Below are positions 16,089 through 24,940 of a stretch of DNA of 64,000 nt, piece after piece. Numbering within the stretch: the stretch's first letter is position 1; each line of letters opens with the position of its first letter. Both the position numbers and the translations under genes were made by a program. The DNA comes from CAZLQF01 sp964561545 (GTDB taxonomy: Bacteria; Bacteroidota; Bacteroidia; CAILMK01; CAYYUA01), in the NCBI GenBank assembly GCA_964561545.1, contig CAZLQF010000005.1, positions 57,868 to 121,867 on the forward strand, in the 5' to 3' direction. The notes under the pieces are model-generated. The model saw nothing but the letters and a program-made list of their open reading frames with translations. It searched no databases and was not told the DNA's origin.

Positions 16089-16934
16089 TTAATAATCTCC
16101 AAGTGTCTCTTCCAATTGACCCAAAGCCTTTTCCAGCTGTTCATCATTGGGTGGTACGCCATGCCACTGGTAATCATCTTCCATAAAATCTACCCCAGAA
16201 CCCATTTTGGTATTCATAACTATTGCAATAGGTTTATCCTGGCCGGTCAAATCAACTGCTTGCTCCAGTGTATTGACAACTTCTTCCATATGGTTTCCAT
16301 CCATAGCCATAACTTCCCAACCGAAACTTTCCATTTTAGCACCAAGGTTGCCAAGATTCATAACCTCTTTTGTTGGTCCGTCTATTTGGGCATTATTAAA
16401 ATCAACGGTCATGATTAGGTTGTCTACTTTATGGTTGGCAGCAAACATAAGGGCTTCCCAGTTTTGGCCTTCCTGCATCTCACCATCTCCATGTAAAGTA
16501 TAAACCAGGTGGTTGTCTTTGTTCAATTTTTTGGACAAAGCAGCACCAATGCCCACGCTTAAACCTTGTCCTAAAGAACCAGTAGCAATCCGCACACCGG
16601 GCAAACCTTCAGCAGTAGCAGGATGCCCTTGTAGTCGCGAATCAATCTTACGAAAAGTATAGAGTTCCTGAGGATCAAAATAGCCTTGTCTTGCTAAAAT
16701 GCTGTAAAATACGGGAGAAATATGACCATTGGAGAGAAAAAACAAGTCTTCATTAAATCCGTCTATATTGAAGTGCTCAGGATTATGGTTGAGAAATTTA
16801 TAGAACAAAGCGATCATGAATTCAGAGCACCCCAAAGAACCACCGGGATGGCCTGATTTGGCATCATGGGTCATGCGTACAATATCCCTTTTTACTTGGG
16901 ATGCGATATCATTTAATTTGTTAAGATCTTTCAC
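16089..16934 (-). CDS. Transketolase, N-terminal (TPP-binding) half-subunit
   Basis: 281 residues forming the PP domain of a split transketolase. SGHPGGSLGCSE carries His29. The TPP/metal motif is GDG (149-151) with the paired Asn180-Asn181, as in GDGEMQEGQNWEA...DFNNAQ, and DSRLQGHPATAEGLPGV is conserved in the half-subunit family. The start codon is GTG. A TTG-N16-TAGCTTTG promoter lies 23 bases before it. It heads a minus-strand run: this gene, VWA protein, transketolase-C, aminotransferase. Confidence 0.94.
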   Translation of the reverse strand: MKDLNKLNDIASQVKRDIVRMTHDAKSGHPGGSLGCSEFMIALFYKFLNHNPEHFNIDGFNEDLFFLSNGHISPVFYSILARQGYFDPQELYTFRKIDSRLQGHPATAEGLPGVRIATGSLGQGLSVGIGAALSKKLNKDNHLVYTLHGDGEMQEGQNWEALMFAANHKVDNLIMTVDFNNAQIDGPTKEVMNLGNLGAKMESFGWEVMAMDGNHMEEVVNTLEQAVDLTGQDKPIAIVMNTKMGSGVDFMEDDYQWHGVPPNDEQLEKALGQLEETLGDY

Positions 16935-16956
16935 TTACCAATCCATTTTTCTGTTT

Positions 16957-16983
16957 CAAAGCTACAACTTTTAACTTTTACAA
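16957..16983 (-). promoter_or_regulatory. Promoter of the split-transketolase operon
   Basis: On the minus strand TTG (16983-16981) and TAGCTTTG (16964-16957) are 16 bases apart, one short of the usual range. The GTG start is 22 bases downstream. Confidence 0.5.
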
Positions 16984-17169
16984 TAAAAGGCTACAATTTC
17001 TACAACATGTTGAAAAAGTAATTAAATCCACATCAATCCTAATCTTTTAGGATTTCAAGATTAAAGATAGCTGTTTATTAAAGAATAATGGGAACTATTC
17101 AAACAGTATAATCGGTGATTGACCCTATAAATATAACAATATGAACTGGTTCCAGATTGCAGAATACGC

Positions 17170-17733
17170 TTAAACCTTCATAAGCTCCTGTTCTTTTTGA
17201 TCAAGGGTTTCCTCTACTTTTTGGATGCTTTTATCTGTTAAATTCTGTATTTCTTCCTCTGATTTTTTGGCATCGTCCTCAGACAGCCCTTCTTTTTGAA
17301 GTTTTTTAACCTTATCTTTAGCGTCCTGCCGGATATTACGAACCGATATTTTACTGTTTTCCCCTTCTTGTTTGATGTGTTTTACCATTGCTTTTCTTCT
17401 TTCCTCAGTTAATGTAGGAACATTGATGTGAATAATTTCCCCGTCATTTTGAGGATTTAAGCCTATGTTTGCTCTTTGTATGGCTTTTTCAATGGGTTCT
17501 ATCATGCTTTTTTCCCAGGGTTTGATAATAATGGTTTTAGCATCTGGGGTATTAATGGTAGCTAATTGGTTCAATGGCGTATTCATGCCATAATATTCTA
17601 CATAGATGCCATCTAACATTTGGGGCTTTGCTTTGCCCGCATGGATTTTACCAAGTTCATCATTCAAATGTTGAACAGCCTTTTTCATTGAACTTGAAGC
17701 TTCGTTAATAATTTGATCAATGTCTTCTGCCAT
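17170..17733 (-). CDS. frr: Ribosome recycling factor
   Basis: 187 residues, full length for RRF. It splits post-termination ribosomes together with EF-G. Family blocks are MKKAVQHLNDELGKIHAGKA, ATINTPDAKTIIIKPWEKSMIEPIEKAIQRANIGLNP, and the RKAMVKHIKQEGENSKISVRNIRQDAKDKVKKL helical tail. In many genomes pyrH is just upstream; here the upstream gene, 12 bp away, is a coiled-coil lipoprotein instead. Confidence 0.96.
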   Translation of the reverse strand: MAEDIDQIINEASSSMKKAVQHLNDELGKIHAGKAKPQMLDGIYVEYYGMNTPLNQLATINTPDAKTIIIKPWEKSMIEPIEKAIQRANIGLNPQNDGEIIHINVPTLTEERRKAMVKHIKQEGENSKISVRNIRQDAKDKVKKLQKEGLSEDDAKKSEEEIQNLTDKSIQKVEETLDQKEQELMKV

Positions 17734-17745
17734 GGTTCTAACTTT

Positions 17746-18318
17746 TTAAATAGTTCGTTTGATAGGATCCTTTTTATGTTTCAATCGATTGTATATACGC
17801 GTTATTTTTTTGTTTGTTCTTTTGTAAATCTTTTCAGTATGGGCTATTTTACCAATTAGCTTTTTGACTTTCGCCAAATGACTGTTAATTGTTTTCTGCT
17901 CCTTTTTAAATGTACTGTCAAATTTAGGTTGCTTTATTTCAGCATTAACAAGTTGCTTTTTTAATTTTTTGATCCTTTTTTTATGACGCTCATTTTCGTA
18001 TTTAAGCAGCTTGTAGTTTTTAACAAAACCCTGGTAATTCTCGGCCAAACCTTTGTATGTTGTTAATAAACTTTTAAGTTGCTTATCTAAAGGCTTAGTA
18101 TGGTTTTCTTCTATGTACCTTTGCTTGATCTTAATGCTATCGTAGCGTTTTTCAATGGTATTAACATCAATAACAAAAGAATTTTCAGCTTTCTCAATTT
18201 TGTGCAGTAAGGTGTCAACTTTTCTCAATGCCTTACTTTTTTGATAAGGCTGACATCCTTGACTCGAAATTATGACAATAAAGTTGAATAGAAGCAGCCA
18301 AATTATATTTGCACGCAT
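17746..18318 (-). CDS. Unrecognised coiled-coil lipoprotein
   Basis: 190 residues. The N-terminus MRANIIWLLLFNFIVIISSQGC is a lipoprotein signal with Cys22 as the likely acylated residue. The rest is strongly helical, basic and heptad-like (KNYKLLKYENERHKKRIKKLKKQLVNAEI), suggesting a long coiled coil in the periplasm. No family was recognised. It is 12 bp upstream of frr and divergent from the chromate transporter. A TTCTTTG-like -7 element is seen about 50 bases upstream but with a mismatch. Confidence 0.7.
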   Translation of the reverse strand: MRANIIWLLLFNFIVIISSQGCQPYQKSKALRKVDTLLHKIEKAENSFVIDVNTIEKRYDSIKIKQRYIEENHTKPLDKQLKSLLTTYKGLAENYQGFVKNYKLLKYENERHKKRIKKLKKQLVNAEIKQPKFDSTFKKEQKTINSHLAKVKKLIGKIAHTEKIYKRTNKKITRIYNRLKHKKDPIKRTI

Positions 18319-18416
18319 GTTAAAATTTTTAGCTGATAAATTGGAGAAAGGTTAGCCTGTGCAAAGAAAATTTTTAAATTGGTAACTGGCAAAACTACTA
18401 AAAATATGCCACCTTC

Positions 18417-19586
18417 ATGTTCCTAAGACACCTGGAGTTCCTGAAACATATCCTGGTGATCTCCTTAACAGCCTTTGGAGGCCCCCAAGCTCATTTGGCG
18501 ATGATATTGAATACTTTGGTTCACAAAAAGCAATACGTTAAAGAGCAGGATCTTATTGAACTAATTGCCCTTTGCCAAATTCTGCCGGGTCCTTCTTCTA
18601 CGCAAATCATTACTGCGATCGGTCTAAGAAAGGGAGGTACACTGTTGGCCTTTGTCACGCTTTTAGTATGGATGCTGCCAGCAGTTGTCATCATGACCCT
18701 TGTCGTGTTGTTTTTTTCTTACATAAGCCAGGAAGGGTTGTCAACTGATTTTATTCGGTTTTTAAAACCCATGGCAGTTGGGTTCGTTTTATTTGCGGCA
18801 TTCAAAATCTCCCGGACCATCATAAAGACCAAAACCCAAATGTTCATCATAACTGCAACCACCTTGATCACGATATTCATCCGTTCTCCCTGGATTTATC
18901 CCATTGCTTTGGTGGTTGGTGGGCTTATTACCAATTTTACGGTAAAAGACAAGAAAGCTGAACCCAAAAAACCCATGGATATTCGCTGGAAGTACCTAAC
19001 CATATTCTTCTCCATTCTTATCGTAGCTGCTATTTTAGGGGCCATTACTCAAGCAAAATCTGTTTTACTTTTTGAAAACACCTATCGCTATGGTAGTATC
19101 ATTTTTGGGGGCGGCCAGGTGCTTATACCCATGATGTATGAACAATTTGTACTTTACAAAAACTACCTAACATCACAGGAATTTCTTGCTGGATATGGCA
19201 TAGTGCAAGCATTGCCAGGCCCTGTTTTTTCATTTTCCACTTATGTGGGTGGTATGTCTATTAAGAACTTGGGCACTTTCGGCCATATCCTTGGAAGCCT
19301 TATCGGAACTGTAGGGATATTTTTACCAGGTACCTTACTGATATTTTTTGTAGCGCCTATTTGGGAAAGCCTAAAGAAATATGCTTTCATTAAAAAATCA
19401 CTTGAGGGCATTAATGCCGCTGCTGCCGGAATGGTGGCTGCTGCGGCTTACATCTTATTTGATTCCATTGGATTTGACCTGATTAATATTTTAGTGATAG
19501 GTGTAACATTTTTGGTTTTGATGTTTACAAGAGTTCCTTCCCCTGTGATTGTCTTCTTGTTTCTAATTCTGGGATTGATATTTTAA
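18417..19586 (+). CDS. chrA: Chromate transporter, two-domain ChrA type
   Basis: 389 residues with two CHR domains. TAFGGPQAHLAMILNTLVHKKQYV and LCQILPGPSSTQ define the first; IFGGGQVLIPMMYEQFV and GIVQALPGPVFSFSTYVGG define the second. About ten to twelve membrane helices are present. The family extrudes chromate from the cytoplasm by proton-motive force, although many environmental homologues may move other anions. The start ATG is preceded by another ATG in a different frame that stops at once. No chrB regulator is nearby. Confidence 0.9.
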   Translation: MFLRHLEFLKHILVISLTAFGGPQAHLAMILNTLVHKKQYVKEQDLIELIALCQILPGPSSTQIITAIGLRKGGTLLAFVTLLVWMLPAVVIMTLVVLFFSYISQEGLSTDFIRFLKPMAVGFVLFAAFKISRTIIKTKTQMFIITATTLITIFIRSPWIYPIALVVGGLITNFTVKDKKAEPKKPMDIRWKYLTIFFSILIVAAILGAITQAKSVLLFENTYRYGSIIFGGGQVLIPMMYEQFVLYKNYLTSQEFLAGYGIVQALPGPVFSFSTYVGGMSIKNLGTFGHILGSLIGTVGIFLPGTLLIFFVAPIWESLKKYAFIKKSLEGINAAAAGMVAAAAYILFDSIGFDLINILVIGVTFLVLMFTRVPSPVIVFLFLILGLIF

Positions 19587-19624
19587 TAAATTTGAGGGTT
19601 TAAACTACAATAAAATAAGTACCA

Positions 19625-20305
19625 TTGAATCAATTGAAAAGAATCGTCCTGTTCTTTTGCTTGATCTTACCATTTATTATTCAAGCCCAGGATGAAGCCA
19701 TAGCGGATGAACAACTGATCCAATTTTCCGGTGTCATTGTAACGGCTGATAGCTTGAAGCCCATTTCATTTGCCAATGTTAAAGTTATTAACACCAGCCG
19801 TGGCACCGTAGCAGATGATGAAGGATTTTTCTCCATGGTAATAACCAGGGGTGATACGGTCCAGTTTTCATCTGTAGGTTTTAAAGATGCCCGGTTTATA
19901 ATCCCTAAGGATTACCAGAATAAGAAATTAAAAACCATCCAACCTTTGATAAGAGATACCATAACCCGTAAAGAGACGGTAGTTTATCCTTGGCCATCGA
20001 AAGCGCAATTTAAAAAAGCCTTTGTTAACCTTGAATTGTCAGATGATGATTATCAAATGGCGATGAAAAATCTTGCGCAAGAGAAACTTGACCGAATATC
20101 AGCAAATATGAAAAAGGATGGTAGAGAAAAATTTAATCAATTTGTCCAGAACCAGGTTAAACAAGGTTATTATGCAGGTGGCCAAAGACCACATTATACC
20201 TTACCTGGCGGTAATACGCCTATACCGGGAAGTTTGTTAAACCCATTCGCTTGGTCCAAATTCATTCAGGCACTTCAGGAAGGTAGCTTATTTAATAATG
20301 ATTAA
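19625..20305 (+). CDS. CarboxypepD-regulatory-like domain protein, exported
   Basis: 226 residues. A signal peptide (KRIVLFFCLILPFIIQAQ) leads to a CarboxypepD_reg-like beta sandwich: FSGVIVTADSLKPISFANVKVINTSRGTVADDEGFFSM...DTVQFSSVGFKDARF. The remainder is helical and ends with a Pro/Gly-rich GGQRPHYTLPGGNTPIPGSLLNPF. There is no ATG before residue 72; TTG at 19625 or 19634 must serve as start, since only these keep the signal peptide. The domain is common in Bacteroidota envelope proteins, often as the N-terminus of TonB-dependent receptors, but no barrel follows here. Confidence 0.75.
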   Translation: MNQLKRIVLFFCLILPFIIQAQDEAIADEQLIQFSGVIVTADSLKPISFANVKVINTSRGTVADDEGFFSMVITRGDTVQFSSVGFKDARFIIPKDYQNKKLKTIQPLIRDTITRKETVVYPWPSKAQFKKAFVNLELSDDDYQMAMKNLAQEKLDRISANMKKDGREKFNQFVQNQVKQGYYAGGQRPHYTLPGGNTPIPGSLLNPFAWSKFIQALQEGSLFNND

Positions 20306-20505
20306 ACAGATTAATTTCAAAACATAGAACCTTTAGTCAATAGAATGATCAATCAAGGAGCGGCGTAGTTATATAAATTTTAAATCAATCACAAATTGAT
20401 AAGCTTGGTGAAAGTCACTAAAAATTTGCAGTCATTAAGTTGCTCATTTATCTCAGTTAGCGGTGGATAAAAAGCTTTTTATTTGACTCATGTTTGGTAC
20501 CCTCT

Positions 20506-21855
20506 ATGGTTTACGTTATCGTTAAGCAAACAAACCCCCGCATTCATTACATCATTGGAGTTTTATTGAAGCATTTCTGGGGAATTGCTTACGAAATCAT
20601 TGAAGAATCCAAGATTGATGAAACCGGTTTCCATGACGACCTGATCATTAACTACACCAATGCGTCTGTTTCCGGTAATAATGTTATAAACATACCTAAT
20701 GAAGGTTTATTAGAAAATACTGGTGTTAATTTTAAGGAGCCTAAAATCCAATGGAATAAAACTCCTCAAATTTTTTGGTCGGAAGAGCTCGATTTCACGA
20801 ACTATGATCTATCCTACGACATGTTTTCAGCGTCATTCTATTTGTTGTCAGGTTACCGCTACTACCAGGAGTTCCCTTTAGATAAACACGGGCGCTACGA
20901 TGAGGCAAAAGACCTTTTTATAGAACAAGGTTTACATCAATATCCCTTGGTAGATTTGTATGCTTTTCAACTAAGAGATTTGCTATGCCAAGTATACCCA
21001 AACCTTCCCTTAAGCGAACCGAAGTATGACTTTGAATTTACGATAGATATCGATCAACCATGGGCATTTAAGCAAAAAGGGGCTATGGTTAACCTTGCCG
21101 GTGGTATCCGTGATATGGTGTTTAAAGAACAAGAACAGTTCCGGGCGAGGATCAAAACTTTAGCAAGGAAGATACAAGATCCAATGGATTCGTTTGCGTT
21201 ACTTAGGGAAAAACTTCCTACCGATAAAACCAAGTTTTTTTGCTTAGTGGACAACAATGGCCCTGAAGATGCCCGTATTAACCTCAAAAACGAAAGGTAC
21301 CAGCAACTTGTAAAAAAACTTCACCAAGAAGGGTTCCAAGTTGGAATTCATCCATCTTACAGTGCATTTAATGATGGTGAAAAGCTACAATCTGAAAAAC
21401 AATACCTCGAGTCCATTCTTGAAGAAAAGGTATATTTTTCACGGCAACATTTTTTAAGACTTAGGTTGCCCAAAACTTATGAGATATTATTAAATAGTGG
21501 AATCAAACGAGATTATTCGGCTTGTTTTTATTCAAGTTATGGTTTTAAGTATGGTATAGCAAGGCCATTTTACTGGTACAATTTAGCCAAAGAAGAAACA
21601 ACTAATTTAATTGTCCATCCTACTATGGTCATGGACCGTGCTTTACAACAGCACCTACAAATTGAGCCGGAAAAATCGTTTTATTTAATTACTGAATTTA
21701 TAGAACAAATAAAACTGATTAGGGGACAATTTGTAATATTGCTGCACAATGAGTCCTTAAGCGATTACAAAGAATGGAAGGGTTGGCAAAATACCTTGAT
21801 AGAGCTTATTGACTATATGAAGAAAGGAACCGCTAATGCTGGCAAAACTCCTTAA
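20506..21855 (+). CDS. Polysaccharide deacetylase-family protein (DUF7033 type)
   Basis: About 449 residues. The N-terminal 190 residues match the uncharacterised lead domain seen on many Bacteroidota deacetylases (PQIFWSEELDFTNYDLSYDMFSASFYLLS). FEFTIDIDQPWAFKQKG holds the metal/catalytic Asp pair; VGIHPSYSAF and SRQHFLRLRLPKTYE resemble the His motif and the following strand of NodB-like folds. The frame reaches a TTG at 20494, but ATG 20506 is the probable start. Its end overlaps the next gene by 20 bases, so a joint function in cell-surface glycan modification is likely. The exact substrate is unknown. Confidence 0.78.
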   Translation: MVYVIVKQTNPRIHYIIGVLLKHFWGIAYEIIEESKIDETGFHDDLIINYTNASVSGNNVINIPNEGLLENTGVNFKEPKIQWNKTPQIFWSEELDFTNYDLSYDMFSASFYLLSGYRYYQEFPLDKHGRYDEAKDLFIEQGLHQYPLVDLYAFQLRDLLCQVYPNLPLSEPKYDFEFTIDIDQPWAFKQKGAMVNLAGGIRDMVFKEQEQFRARIKTLARKIQDPMDSFALLREKLPTDKTKFFCLVDNNGPEDARINLKNERYQQLVKKLHQEGFQVGIHPSYSAFNDGEKLQSEKQYLESILEEKVYFSRQHFLRLRLPKTYEILLNSGIKRDYSACFYSSYGFKYGIARPFYWYNLAKEETTNLIVHPTMVMDRALQQHLQIEPEKSFYLITEFIEQIKLIRGQFVILLHNESLSDYKEWKGWQNTLIELIDYMKKGTANAGKTP

Positions 21856-22792
21856 CAATCAGTCAATCGATAAGAATGAATGGGATGCATTTGTCCACCA
21901 ATCTTTAGAGGGCGATTTTTATGCTTTGAGTGGTTTTTTGGATGTGGTCAAATCTGGATGGAATGCTTTAATGGTAACCCACCAGGACCAAACGGAAGGC
22001 ATTATGCCTTTGCCGCTTGACCAAAGGCTTTTTTGGAAACGATGCATCCAGCCTTTAGCCTGCCGGCATACAGGTATTTTGTTTGCCAATAAGGATTTCG
22101 AAAAAGATTATCAAGTCTACAGTTTTAAAAATAAGGTGGCTAAACATATTGTAGACCATATGCCCTCCATCAATCATTTTGTAGTTCATTTTTCGCCTTA
22201 CTTTGATTATCCTTTCCCCTTCTATTGGAATGGTTACCACTTAAACACCCGCTATACTTATTGGCTGGATTTAACCAAACCCGTGGATCAATTGAATTAT
22301 GGGATGCGTAAAGAAAACCGTAAACGCATCCGTCAGCTGGAGGAAGCTGGTTACACTTTTGCGAGTGAAACCTCAGTCAAAGAAATGGTTGGGTTAACAA
22401 GCAACTTGCTTAAAAAGCACAAAAATGTGGTGAATCAACGCCAGGTCAATATTTTAAGGCACGTGGCAAACTTTCTGGTTGATGAAGGCTTGGGAAAAAT
22501 TCATGCTATTAAGGATTCAAAGGGAAAAGTAATAAGTGCCGGATTGGTGGTTTATTATAAAAACAAAGCAACCTTATTAATGAGCGGGAGAAGTGGTAAA
22601 AATGATCCGCAAGGTATAATGACCATGATGGTTTGGGAAATGATCAAACATGCCAGTCATTTTGTCGACAACTTTGACTTTGCAGGTTCTATGCTCCCCG
22701 GTATTGAGCCTTTTAACAGGGGGTTTGGAGCAAAACCAATTAGCTATCTTGAAATAAAGAAAATAAATTACATTTGTTCCCTGTATGGATAA
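21836..22792 (+). CDS. FemAB/GNAT-fold acyltransferase-like protein
   Basis: 318 residues. The central MRKENRKRIRQLEEAGYTF and GKVISAGLVVYYKNKATLLMSGRSGKNDPQGIMTMMVWEMIKHA segments fit the tandem GNAT fold of FemAB-like or CelD-like acyltransferases, with the FDFAGS...GFNRGFGAKPISY close typical of this family. Many such proteins modify peptidoglycan or exopolysaccharide. The ATG lies 20 bases inside the deacetylase gene, which supports translational coupling and a common surface-glycan role. The 3' end overlaps upp by 8 bases. Confidence 0.72.
   Translation: MLAKLLNNQSIDKNEWDAFVHQSLEGDFYALSGFLDVVKSGWNALMVTHQDQTEGIMPLPLDQRLFWKRCIQPLACRHTGILFANKDFEKDYQVYSFKNKVAKHIVDHMPSINHFVVHFSPYFDYPFPFYWNGYHLNTRYTYWLDLTKPVDQLNYGMRKENRKRIRQLEEAGYTFASETSVKEMVGLTSNLLKKHKNVVNQRQVNILRHVANFLVDEGLGKIHAIKDSKGKVISAGLVVYYKNKATLLMSGRSGKNDPQGIMTMMVWEMIKHASHFVDNFDFAGSMLPGIEPFNRGFGAKPISYLEIKKINYICSLYG
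22749..22776 (+). promoter_or_regulatory. Promoter of upp inside the preceding gene
   Basis: TTG (22749-22751) and TACATTTG (22769-22776) are 17 bases apart, an exact match to the Bacteroidota promoter. It lies within the last codons of the acyltransferase gene, 8 bases before the upp ATG, so the transcript would have a leader of only a few bases. Confidence 0.6.
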
Positions 22793-23435
22793 CGTTAATG
22801 TGTTAACTCATAACAGCACTTATTTGAATCAAATAATTGCTGAATTACGAGATGAAGCAATTCAAAAAGACCGGTTGCGTTTTAGGACCAACTTAGAAAA
22901 AGCAGGTGAAATCCTCGCTTATGAAATTAGTAAGGATTTTAATTACCTAAATGAGACGGTTTACACGCCTTTAGGAACTGATAAAATGGCTTTGCCACAA
23001 GACAAGCCTATATTGTGTTCTATATTAAGGGCTGCGATTCCTTTTCACAATGGGTTTCTTAGAATGCTGGATCAGGCAGATAATGGATTTATCTCTGCTT
23101 ATCGCCATCATACAGCTGAAAATGAATTTGAGATCAAACTTGAATATTTAGCAGCTCCGAACTTAGAGGGCAAACCCCTAATCTTGGTTGATCCGATGAT
23201 CGCTACGGGTAGGAGCATTGTAATTAGCCATGAAGCTTTGGTTAAGGAATGTGGAACACCATCTCAAACGTTCATTGCGGGAGTCATAGCCAGTGAAGAA
23301 GGCATTGAGCATGTTAAACGAAATATTAGAAATTGCAATATATACTTAGGTGCTATGGATCGAGAGCTCACCGCCAAATCCTACATTGTACCAGGTCTTG
23401 GTGATGCAGGAGACTTGGCATTTGGGAACAAATAA
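22785..23435 (+). CDS. upp: Uracil phosphoribosyltransferase
   Basis: 216 residues. The enzyme makes UMP from uracil and PRPP in pyrimidine salvage. ILVDPMIATGRSIVISHEAL is the PRPP-binding loop, CSILRAAIPFHNGFLRMLDQA the dimer/uracil-side segment, and PGLGDAGDLAFG the C-terminal uracil-binding loop. The start at ATGGATAAC overlaps the preceding gene by 8 bases, but a full promoter just upstream allows independent transcription. Confidence 0.95.
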   Translation: MDNVNVLTHNSTYLNQIIAELRDEAIQKDRLRFRTNLEKAGEILAYEISKDFNYLNETVYTPLGTDKMALPQDKPILCSILRAAIPFHNGFLRMLDQADNGFISAYRHHTAENEFEIKLEYLAAPNLEGKPLILVDPMIATGRSIVISHEALVKECGTPSQTFIAGVIASEEGIEHVKRNIRNCNIYLGAMDRELTAKSYIVPGLGDAGDLAFGNK

Positions 23436-23482
23436 TCAAAAAAAACCCTTTTTAAGAATAGACTTTAGGTAGTATTCTTTTA

Positions 23483-23959
23483 ATGATAGCAGAAATTATC
23501 AAAATCCTCACCGTAATAGGATTTTCAGCAACAAAGTATATGATGGGCATTGGTTTGGTATTTACTTATGCCTATAGTTTTTTTGAAGCAATGCTTCTAA
23601 CCCTCGGAGGAGGCATGTTAGGAGTCTTTATCTTTTCTAAATTTTCCAATTTACTGCTAAAATTTTTCTTGCCAAACAAACCAGATAAACTTCCCAAAAC
23701 TCAAATGGGATGGCGTAGAAGAACCCTTGTTAAAGTAAGAAGTCGCTATGGACTGTTAGGCATCGCTTTTTTAACGCCTATTTTTCTAACAGTTCCCATT
23801 GGTACATTCCTCGCCAATAGCATGACCAAAGACAAAAGGAATGTGTTAATATACATGTTCATTTCCTTTTCCTTCTGGTCGGTTATTTTTAATGGTTCTT
23901 TTTACTTTTTGGGCATTGACGTTCAAAAATACATTGAAAAGTTGGTGATTTGGATGTAG
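23483..23959 (+). CDS. Small integral membrane protein (possible small multidrug export-like fold)
   Basis: 158 residues with about four hydrophobic helices and a basic central loop (PKTQMGWRRRTLVKVRSRYG). The segment RYGLLGIAFLTPIFLTVPIGTFLAN resembles the conserved core of the small multidrug export / DedA-neighbouring COG2426 family. The match is by eye and weak. It follows upp by 47 bp on the same strand. Confidence 0.6.
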   Translation: MIAEIIKILTVIGFSATKYMMGIGLVFTYAYSFFEAMLLTLGGGMLGVFIFSKFSNLLLKFFLPNKPDKLPKTQMGWRRRTLVKVRSRYGLLGIAFLTPIFLTVPIGTFLANSMTKDKRNVLIYMFISFSFWSVIFNGSFYFLGIDVQKYIEKLVIWM

Positions 23960-24035
23960 CCGGCGTCAGTTTTTTAATTCTAATAGGGATCATTGAAGGT
24001 TAGTTGAAAAGGGAGGGCAGCCCCAACGGTGGTAT

Positions 24036-24914
24036 TTAAAGGTTAGGGTTCATAGCTTTTTCTTGTAGTAGGTAATCCTTTAAACCTTCTTGCCAATGAC
24101 GGAAGGTGTTAATGCCTTCGGCTTTCAATACCTTGTTTTCAAGAACAGAATAGGTTGGCCTGTTAACGCTTGTCGGAAATTCGCCAGGGGCAGCTACATT
24201 AAGATTGACATCCCAATGCAATATATTGAAGATCTCCTTGGTGAATTCGTACCAGGTACATTGACCCTCGGCAGTTGCATGGCATATTCCATATACTGGA
24301 TTTTCAATCAATTGGAGAATTTGATGAGCTATTTCTTTTGTTGCAGTGGGGGTCAGAATTTCATAATCTACTACCCGAACTTCATCTTTTTCACGACCGA
24401 ATTTAAGCATGGTGTTGACAAAATTATTGCCGCCCTTAGTTCGGCAAGGATTTTTGCCATAAATCCCACTGGTTCGCATGACCATTCCATGTTCAGCGAT
24501 GCTTTGGACAAAATGCTCGCCCGATAGCTTGCTGTTACCATAAACATTCAATGGCATTGGCAGGTCGTTTTCAAAATATGGTTCTTTTTTTAAGCCATCG
24601 AATACATAATCCGTACTGATGTGAACCAGGTAAAACCCTTTTTCTTTCGAAGCTTCTGCCAAATTTTTTGGCCCGATGGCATTGCCATAAAATGCCTTGT
24701 AAAATTCGGTCTCGCAATTTTCAACATTGGAGTAGGCAGCACAGTTGACCACCATGTCAGGCTTTAATTGGTCCATAACATTTTTTGTTGAGGTTAAGTC
24801 TGTAATTTCAATATCCTGATGATTGAGGGCTATGGCGTGGTAATCATGCTGTTGCAAAACCTCCATAACATCACTGCCCAATTGTCCATTTGCTCCAATG
24901 ATTGCAATTTTCAT
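24036..24914 (-). CDS. rfbD: dTDP-4-dehydrorhamnose reductase
   Basis: 292 residues. This NAD(P)H-dependent short-chain enzyme carries out the last step of dTDP-L-rhamnose synthesis. IGANGQLGSDV is the Rossmann nucleotide loop; VNCAAYSNVENCE, HISTDYVFDG and YGNSKLSGE (catalytic Tyr-x3-Lys) are intact, and RTSGIYG follows. It lies 26 bp downstream of rfbC on the same strand. rfbA and rfbB are not in the window. Product feeds surface polysaccharide or glycoprotein synthesis, in keeping with the adjacent GT2. Confidence 0.92.
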   Translation of the reverse strand: MKIAIIGANGQLGSDVMEVLQQHDYHAIALNHQDIEITDLTSTKNVMDQLKPDMVVNCAAYSNVENCETEFYKAFYGNAIGPKNLAEASKEKGFYLVHISTDYVFDGLKKEPYFENDLPMPLNVYGNSKLSGEHFVQSIAEHGMVMRTSGIYGKNPCRTKGGNNFVNTMLKFGREKDEVRVVDYEILTPTATKEIAHQILQLIENPVYGICHATAEGQCTWYEFTKEIFNILHWDVNLNVAAPGEFPTSVNRPTYSVLENKVLKAEGINTFRHWQEGLKDYLLQEKAMNPNL

Positions 24915-24940
24915 GTTACTATTTGATTGGAAATTTTGGT

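Noticed and set aside
24090..24527. A 145-codon plus-strand frame across rfbD
   Set aside because: It is antisense to the conserved reductase and its translation has a mixed cysteine/phenylalanine composition without any motif.
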